From positions 11,856,501-11,920,500 of the forward strand of contig NC_079378.1 in the NCBI RefSeq assembly GCF_021018895.1: a stretch of DNA of 64,000 bases. The letters run 5' to 3'. The stretch comes from Seriola aureovittata (lineage: Eukaryota; Chordata; Actinopteri; Carangiformes; Carangidae). A program made the position numbers and the translations under genes. Below, in pieces: positions 57,341 to 64,000 of the stretch. How positions within the stretch are numbered: the first letter of the stretch is position 1; every line of letters begins with the position of its first letter. A model generated the notes under the pieces. That model worked only from the letters and a program-made list of their open reading frames with translations, searched no databases and was not told where the DNA came from.

Positions 57341-60300
57341 TTCTGTAATAATGGCATGGACGCTGTTTTTTTTTTCAAACAAGAAGGTGATTCTTGGTGA
57401 AATTTCATCAAAGGAACCGTAAAGAAAACATACCACGCACGTCCTGACACTTGCAGTTAAGTTTATTGTTATCTGATGTTATGATTTTCCTCATCTTCTA
57501 AGGAAAATCTGATCCTTTGAGATTTTCACTCATAGTTCAAAAGGACGTCTTGTGTGTCAAAAAAGCACATTGTCTCACCACAACCATACAAGTAATTGTC
57601 TGATGTAGAACAAGCAGTCAGTATAGTGCACACAGTCTGCACTAGATTTCATTTACAGTGAATAAATATCGAATTTGTGCTTCCAGAAAAATAAACATTG
57701 TAGAGCTTACTTATTTAATGAAAACCAAAGCCTTTCTATATTAGTTGCCAATCCTAATTAATTAATTAATCCTGCTTTAACCAAAACCATTTACTCACCG
57801 TAATTTAATCTTTGCATGTGTCAAACAAGTGAAAGTGGCATGTCCAGTTCTTGTTATCACATAATCCTTTAATTACTTATCACTTAATCCACAAGACATA
57901 ATCCATCTCAGAGTTTGTGTTTATTTACTTGTATTCTATTATCATTGCAGTAACACTTTACACCCCGTGATTTACACTGTAATTTGGTTGTATGAATCAG
58001 GTGCTAATAAAATCCTTACTGGTTCCTGCTGGTACTTAAATGTAGGTATAGTGGATGAAAACATGACTATGATGAGCAGGAATAACATTTAGGCATAGCG
58101 ATACAGTACAGGAAATCAAAACTAAAATTTGTAAAAATAGTACAACAGTCACAACTCTATTTTACAGTCATTATATACATTATTTTGTCTTACTATATAT
58201 CTGAAGCGTATAAGGTTCCTCAGTCAACATGAGAAATGGGTGTCCTCTTTATTATCTTAATTATTGTTTGAAAGTGTAGGTCTTTTTAAGGTTAAGTGAA
58301 TGAGATACAAGCATAGCAAACATGGTCACTTGAGCTCCCCACATCTAATACAGATATTATATACTACTACTACTACAACAAAAACACATACAAAGGGGAA
58401 GCTGGAATACAAAGCTATTTAGCTACTGGAATAATGAATGGCAGAATTATGTATCTATTTTGGATTTGATATGAGAGACCTGATAGACAGATGACATTAC
58501 CCTGAGAAGCAGCGAGTGTAGTCAGCAGTGTGGTTGCTTATTTGTGAAATGCCAGGTAAAGAAGGTTTATTGAAGGTTTGTCTGCACCCTGGGGTGGTAT
58601 CATTTCATGTTGGGTCCAAAAAAAGAAAAGAATCCTGATGAGTTTGCATTGTGCTGATGGACTGTTGGGAATATGAAGCTGAAAGGTGATGAATGAGTCG
58701 GCCAAAGTCTGGACCAGGATAGGATCCAACAGAGGAGAGCTCCTCATGAGCTGGTGATGTGTTAGAGGATTTTCATGACTCTCAACTTACATTGATTCTC
58801 AGGTAGGAAACTTTTACAGTTTTGATCTGACTGCAGGACAAGATACATCCTGGCCAATCACAGGGATTGCAGAGTTCTCAGGGGTAGAGTCAGTCCCTGG
58901 CTGTCCAAGGACAGGTGGATCTACTTCTGAAAGTGTTTGACTCTTTTACTGGAACATGTCATTCTTTTAACAATCAAATATTTATTAAATTTTTTTTTTT
59001 TTTGTATTGTAGATTTAGAAATTTAGAATTTAAGTAAGCAGACTGGTCATTGGTGTGGTGATTGTATTAAGACAAAATCCCGACTAAATCTACAATTAAG
59101 AATCTATGTTTGTAAGTTCTATGTTCTGCTACATCAGGATGCCAGTGGCAGAGGGTCCAGGCCATGTGCTCCTTCTATCTGTTTGTGTGTGTGTGTTTCT
59201 AAGAGTGGATGTGTATGTTACTTGGGCATGAACCTGTTGTGCAGCCCATTTTGGTTTGTTGTTGGTGTTGAATTCTTGGCTGTGTCAGGCATTAATGCCT
59301 GTTTATGTGCTGATCTACGAGTTCACCGTGGGGTTAAACCTTTTTTATGTAGCTGACTGGATCTCAAAGGGGAGGTTGTGGTAGCAAATGGTGAGGTCAG
59401 GGTTATCAAAGCTGTGTTTGTGGCTCATGATGCAGTGTGACTTTGTCTTCCTAGGTTTGTTGGGTCTTGTATTGGGCCTGAAGGATCAAAGGTGGCAGGA
59501 TCAGTGTCCTGGTTTAGTGACCATGCAGGAGATGAGGAGTTCTTTATCTGGCTGCTCTGTGTTGAGAATACTGGTGTGGATGGCTGGTTTTGTGAAGGGT
59601 ACACTTCTCCATGCTGTGCAGCACACAGGGAGAAGATCCTGAACTGTCTGCTCCTGAAACTTAAGGGGACTACAGAATCTCTGATCTGCCTACATCTGTT
59701 TGTTTTATTAGATTACTTTAACATGTTATAGCTGTTCCTCCTTGGATAACAATTCAACCTCTGTATTTTACTCTGTATGTTCTTCAGTACCCCTCCATCT
59801 TTGTTAGTTACTAGCAGATGATGAAAGATAAACAATGAGATTTGATAAGGGATTCACTGGGACTTGTCTTTGATAAATGGTTTTAATACTGGATTCAGAT
59901 TTGATAAAATGCTATCAAACCCCAGTTTTTATTTGTTTCAGTGCCATAATGGAACCACTAAGTATTTTATTGGTGCCTGATTCATACAACAAAATTGTAC
60001 TGTAAATCTGGGGCTGTATTATAATGTGTTACCACATTGGTTTATGACAGAGCATCCCCATATTTCATCATGGCTTTCTGAGGTCCAACTAGCCCGAATG
60101 ATGAAAACATCACGGGTGTGTCTGCCTAAACACAGCTGGTTTAGTTCCAGTCATGCTTCCACATAGATCTTGTTCATTAGAGGAATAAACAACCCAGATA
60201 AAGCAGCAACAGTAGTCCAGTATGAGTGCCAACTTTGCTCTGGGGTGGGTGTCTGTTACCCTGACCTTTGTCTGATTTCCCTTATGACTAGGTACTAGGT

Positions 60301-62584
60301 ATGTGCATATTAAGTCTGTTCTTAAACTTTACCATAGTATTAGATCAATTTGGTAGTGACAGAGTTGTGTATGTTGTTACTAATAAAATATTTTTCCAGA
60401 GTGAAATTCTAACATTTTTTTCTGTGACTTCTGACTGTTAATTCCAGAATAATATATCAAACAACACACATCTGTTAGATCAGACTAAGAACAAAAAAAC
60501 AAACATTTGATATTAATATTTGACCCAGGTCTGCTTTCCAGTGGGTTTGGTGTTGGAGTTTTGCAACCTTGTTAGTCGATGTGAGATTCGCCCAAATGAG
60601 CGTGCTGAGGCAATTTAAACTTTGCTGAACCTCACATGCTGGTGAGGACACATGGTGGATTCATACTCTCCCACACAGAAAAAAGCTTAAGACAACCAAT
60701 GTTTTAATTTAATAGCTCTTGTATTAAAGTAACAGTGTGTCATGGTTATAGATAACTACAGTGCAAATTACTACATCTACATGAGATTGACAGTGTTGAT
60801 GCCATTTAGCAATTATTTCCCTATATTACAGTGATTTGAAGCTTTCAGAACTCACTCTCTAGTCTGTGTTGTTTTGTATAATGTTTGTTTTTGCTAATGT
60901 TAATGATAAACTCTTTATTACTAGTAATTGTTCACTTTCCAGCAACATAATTATACTTTTTTTTTTTTTTAAGTGAAAAGGTATATTTTATTATATATGT
61001 CTATGGATGCTAAATGAATAGCGTAACAAGGATTTAAGCACAGTTTTTTCCTGTTAGAGCATGGCAAAAAGGAACCATGAGTGATGAATGATGTTTATCT
61101 AAGCTTCATATGAAACAATAAAACCAATACCAATTTCTGAATCATTGTAGTTTAGCTTACTGGTTTATTAAGTTGATTTGCTGGGGGATCATATACAAAA
61201 AACCTTGATCTCATACAAAGAAATGTATTGTACCAGATTTAGCTATTAGATCATTTCCATCTGCAGTCCCTGGGCAGATAGATGCAAACATTAATTCTAC
61301 CATTCCAATTATATTGCATTAGTTCCCCCAATTAACCAGATGTTGAAAAGGTGAAAATGCATCAGTTTCTCCAATATACATACGTAATCTTTTCTCCTAT
61401 GAAGTGTAATTATGTCAGTAAATGGTCTGTGCAAATAGCCTCGACACTCCTGACAACAGCAGCTATATACAGCCATCACTTCCCTGGCACATTAAAGGGA
61501 CAGGGAAAAAAAACAGCTGCTGAAATTTCAAAATATATCACTGACCTTTTGCAACTTTTATCTGACCCATGATCAGTTTGATTATTGATTGATTGTTGTG
61601 GGTAGCAGTGTGAGTGATAGTCCATGGAGATGGTAAAACTTTAAGGACAGTTTTTAATCCTCCAGCTGTCATGGCTAAGTGTTGTTAAAAGTACCCTGCT
61701 GAGGTACAGACGTTGTTCTTCTGGAGTTTTTGGCAGTTGTCAAACAGCCTCAGGTGGCATGGGGCCATTGCGAATATTTGTGTTGCTCAAATAGTTTGAA
61801 TGAAGTGTTTTTGGTTTTTTTCAATAATGCAATACAAAGCAGTAGCCAACTTGATTTGTATTTGGGGAAATACCGTCATTCAGTCACAACATATTTGCTT
61901 AGCATATTTGAAATGTGATTGAAATCATTGAAACTGTGGGTACAAAAACAACACAGAAGGCACCTTTTCAACATTGTTTTCACCCCAGACTGTGAAAACT
62001 GATTTCTGTGAGTTTTGAAGACTGGATGAAGGACAGTATCTCTGCTCTGATTCATGAAAAAATTGAAACTGGCATGTACAGGATGGTAACTGTGTGACCA
62101 GATTTTCCTACCTCACTACTGTTTGGCTCCAGGAAGTCTTTTAGTCCCTCTTTCATCCCTTTCTGTCACTCTGACACTGATGGAGAGTGTATTGACAGCG
62201 TCCCTCAGCAGTACAGTGTTGTAAGTAATGGTCATGGATTGCTGGAGCGTGTTGAGCACAGAAACACAATACATTAACTTAAACAGGAGTGAAGGCCAGC
62301 TCGATGCCAGATCACCAGTGGACTGAGCCCAAAAATGACAACAGCTATGACATGGGCTGGGATGGGGGATGAGTGTCACATTGTCGACAGGGACTTGTGG
62401 CAAATATCTGGTAATTTTCCAGGTGCTAAAACTCTCACCCTGTCTAACCTTGTCAGCTACAACACTGTCAAGGTAGACTGACAAATGTTAGGTGTGTGTT
62501 TTTGGAGGTCTTGTTTGATTTACGTGATTAAATATCATCACCTTTAGTTTGTAGAACATTTAAAGAGACGTGTAATACTTTATG
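57341..62584. other. Non-coding stretch, no gene recognised
   Basis: A+T-rich DNA with T runs (58990-59003, 60957-60971). Frames at 59388-59731 and 62116-62484 (up to 122 codons) lack recognisable domains. No transposon termini were recognised. Confidence 0.45.
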
Positions 62585-62860
62585 CAAATGTTTGGGCATC
62601 ACTGGGCAAGTAAAATATTTTGCTGGTTTTTGAAGTGAAAAGCAGTCTTTCTTCAAATGTAAAGGCACAGTTACTAATTATTTAATGATCCTAAACAAAA
62701 ACAAATAAAAAAAATCAAATGGTAACTGTGGCATGTGCAAAAGTTTGGGAAGCCTACTAAATTAGTACTTAGTAACCTACCATTAGCAGATATCACAGCC
62801 TGCAGACACTTTTTGTAGCAGTTAACTAAGCTTACTTGATTTTCGGTGATGTTCATGACA
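62585..62860. repeat. Possible interspersed repeat with internal similarity
   Basis: TGCAAATGTTTGGGCATC (62583-62600) and TGTGCAAAAGTTTGGGAAGC (62734-62753) are similar words of the GCAAAAGTTTGGGCA type that end a common fish DNA-transposon family. TCACAGCCTGCAGACACTTT (62792-62811) also fits that family. Orientation and limits are unclear. Confidence 0.35.
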
Positions 62861-62879
62861 CTGGACTGTGAGAGCTGTT

Positions 62880-63990
62880 TATGAAACGTTCACATCCCCC
62901 CATTTCTTTTTTGATGAGATCTGGAAGGACATGTTCAGTCTTTTCACAATGGTCCTTTTCGTGTTTTGTCTATTTCTGTTGTTGTTTTCTTCTTTGGAAC
63001 GCAATTCCATGTGTGGTAAAAAAATCTGTAACGATGTCAGTGTTGAGAATACAGTATGTGCACATGTGCTCGTGTTGCTGTTCTCTTGATTCTTCGTGCA
63101 CTGTCCCCTGCACAAATCCACGCAACAGAGGAAAGAAGATGAACCATCTTTTAACTCGCCATTGCTTTCACCTCCTTTTGAGCGGTTCTGGGGATGTACC
63201 CGTTTGCACCTGCACACATGGATCCATATTGCTGCCTTTGACCTTAATGGCTGCTCTGGTTGTCAGCAGCACATGAAACAATTCTTTCCTCTTGGAGACA
63301 GATATATATACCCACCCTCCCCAGAGATTTGATTAGTACAAAATCACCCATTTCAAATGGATGAATTGGCTCCTCTAGTGACTCCTGACACTTGCAAATG
63401 AGAGTTTATCTGTTAGTGTGTATGCATCAAACCAATATGCCAACTTGCCAGCACATGGAGGACATTTAATACAGAATATTATTGATCTTTTAGTAAAGAC
63501 AAGATTTCCCTATTTTCATGTACAGGTACATACATGTTAAACTGTCCTCAAAGACTGGATAATACATCCTGCTGTGTCAACAAGGGCCAGCAGTGCCCAC
63601 AGCTAAAGCTCCATGCAAGATGCTACAAAACAGAAAAATGTCATCCTATTTTTTTTAAACCACCATGTCTTAGTTCCAAAGTTTATGTTAAAACAAAACT
63701 CCTAATCTTTTCTCTAACCTGATAACAACATATGATGATTTGTTACCACTACAAGTCAAAGTCATCCAGAGATTTAAATGAATGCCTTCCCCATGATTCA
63801 CTACTGCACAGCCAGCAAGGTCTTTATCATCAGATGGTCTACAAGCTGAACCGTCAGAGTAGAGAACTGTGTAATAATTTGTATAACAATCATGCTCAGT
63901 GTCTTCTGTGTGGCTGGATTTATAGGAGGTTAGCACTTAGAAAAAATGTGGGGACTGGAAAGAATGATTGCCTCATAGCCTGAGCGACAT
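62880..63990 (-). mobile_element. Endogenous retrovirus relic: pol remnants (RNase H, integrase C-terminus)
   Basis: On the minus strand, the open frame at 63936-63688 contains an RNase H-like start (YSDGSA followed within 15 residues by AGCAVV), the first catalytic-Asp block of the retroviral RNase H domain. Further along the same strand (about 63420-63130) fragments in shifting frames resemble the C-terminal DNA-binding end of a gammaretrovirus-type integrase. A 112-codon open segment (63217-62879) would correspond to the end of pol or the region leading into env. The order matches pol then env. Frames are broken by stops and shifts, and the integrase core expected between the two blocks is too short to be present. 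No LTR is visible in the window. It is a defective fossil. Confidence 0.5.
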
Positions 63991-64000
63991 GCTGCCGCCT

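Noticed and set aside
62116..62484. 122-codon minus-strand frame as a gene
   Set aside because: No domain, splice context or recognisable family; length is within chance for 64 kb searched in six frames.

Overview
The window is eukaryotic, almost certainly from a ray-finned (teleost) fish. It is A+T-rich, low in coding density and full of dinucleotide microsatellites. Its interspersed repeats are of the kinds common in teleosts: an L1/Tx1-type LINE, a CR1/L2/Rex-type LINE fragment, an L2-type 3' tail, Tc1-like transposase relics, tRNA-derived SINEs, TTAA-flanked and other MITEs, and a retroviral pol relic. No bacterial features (operons, ribosome binding sites, CRISPR) are present. The species cannot be named from sequence alone.

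The centrepiece is a full-length non-LTR retrotransposon on the + strand at 11279-17004. An 18-bp perfect target-site duplication (11261-11278 and 17005-17022) brackets it. It has a 0.1-kb 5' UTR beginning with adjacent ETS-like and YY1-like motifs, an intact ORF1 (312 aa; coiled coil, RRM and C-terminal domain), a 480-bp inter-ORF region, and an ORF2 (apurinic-type endonuclease, reverse transcriptase, C-terminal Cys/His motif) broken by one 1-base frameshift at about 13153-13195. A short 3' UTR with AATAAA and an A13 tract closes it. ORF1 would coat the RNA; ORF2 would nick the target and prime reverse transcription. The perfect duplication and single lesion indicate a recent insertion.

The flanks are layered older repeats. 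From left to right: a twin perfect hairpin (3863-3928); a minus-strand LINE fragment (9602-10340); an L2-type 3' stem-loop (17586-17633); a truncated Tc1-like relic (20094-20530); a TTAA-flanked MITE (25699-26046); dispersed copies of a hAT-like palindromic family (18003, 29500, 43532, 46551); a Tc1-like transposase lacking its whole catalytic core (38590-39083); two tRNA-derived SINEs (48863-49053, and 53305-53474 nested inside an older repeat with a 16-bp duplication); a MITE with clear terminal inverted repeats (56040-56433); and a minus-strand endogenous retroviral pol fragment at the right edge (62880-63990). Several long CA/GT arrays lie between them.

I found no convincing host gene. 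One minus-strand open stretch with a good acceptor-like site (8260-8453) could be a terminal exon, but I do not recognise the protein. Most of the window is best described as intergenic or intronic DNA. Family names rest on remembered characteristics of repeat families and on motifs visible here; no database search was possible.
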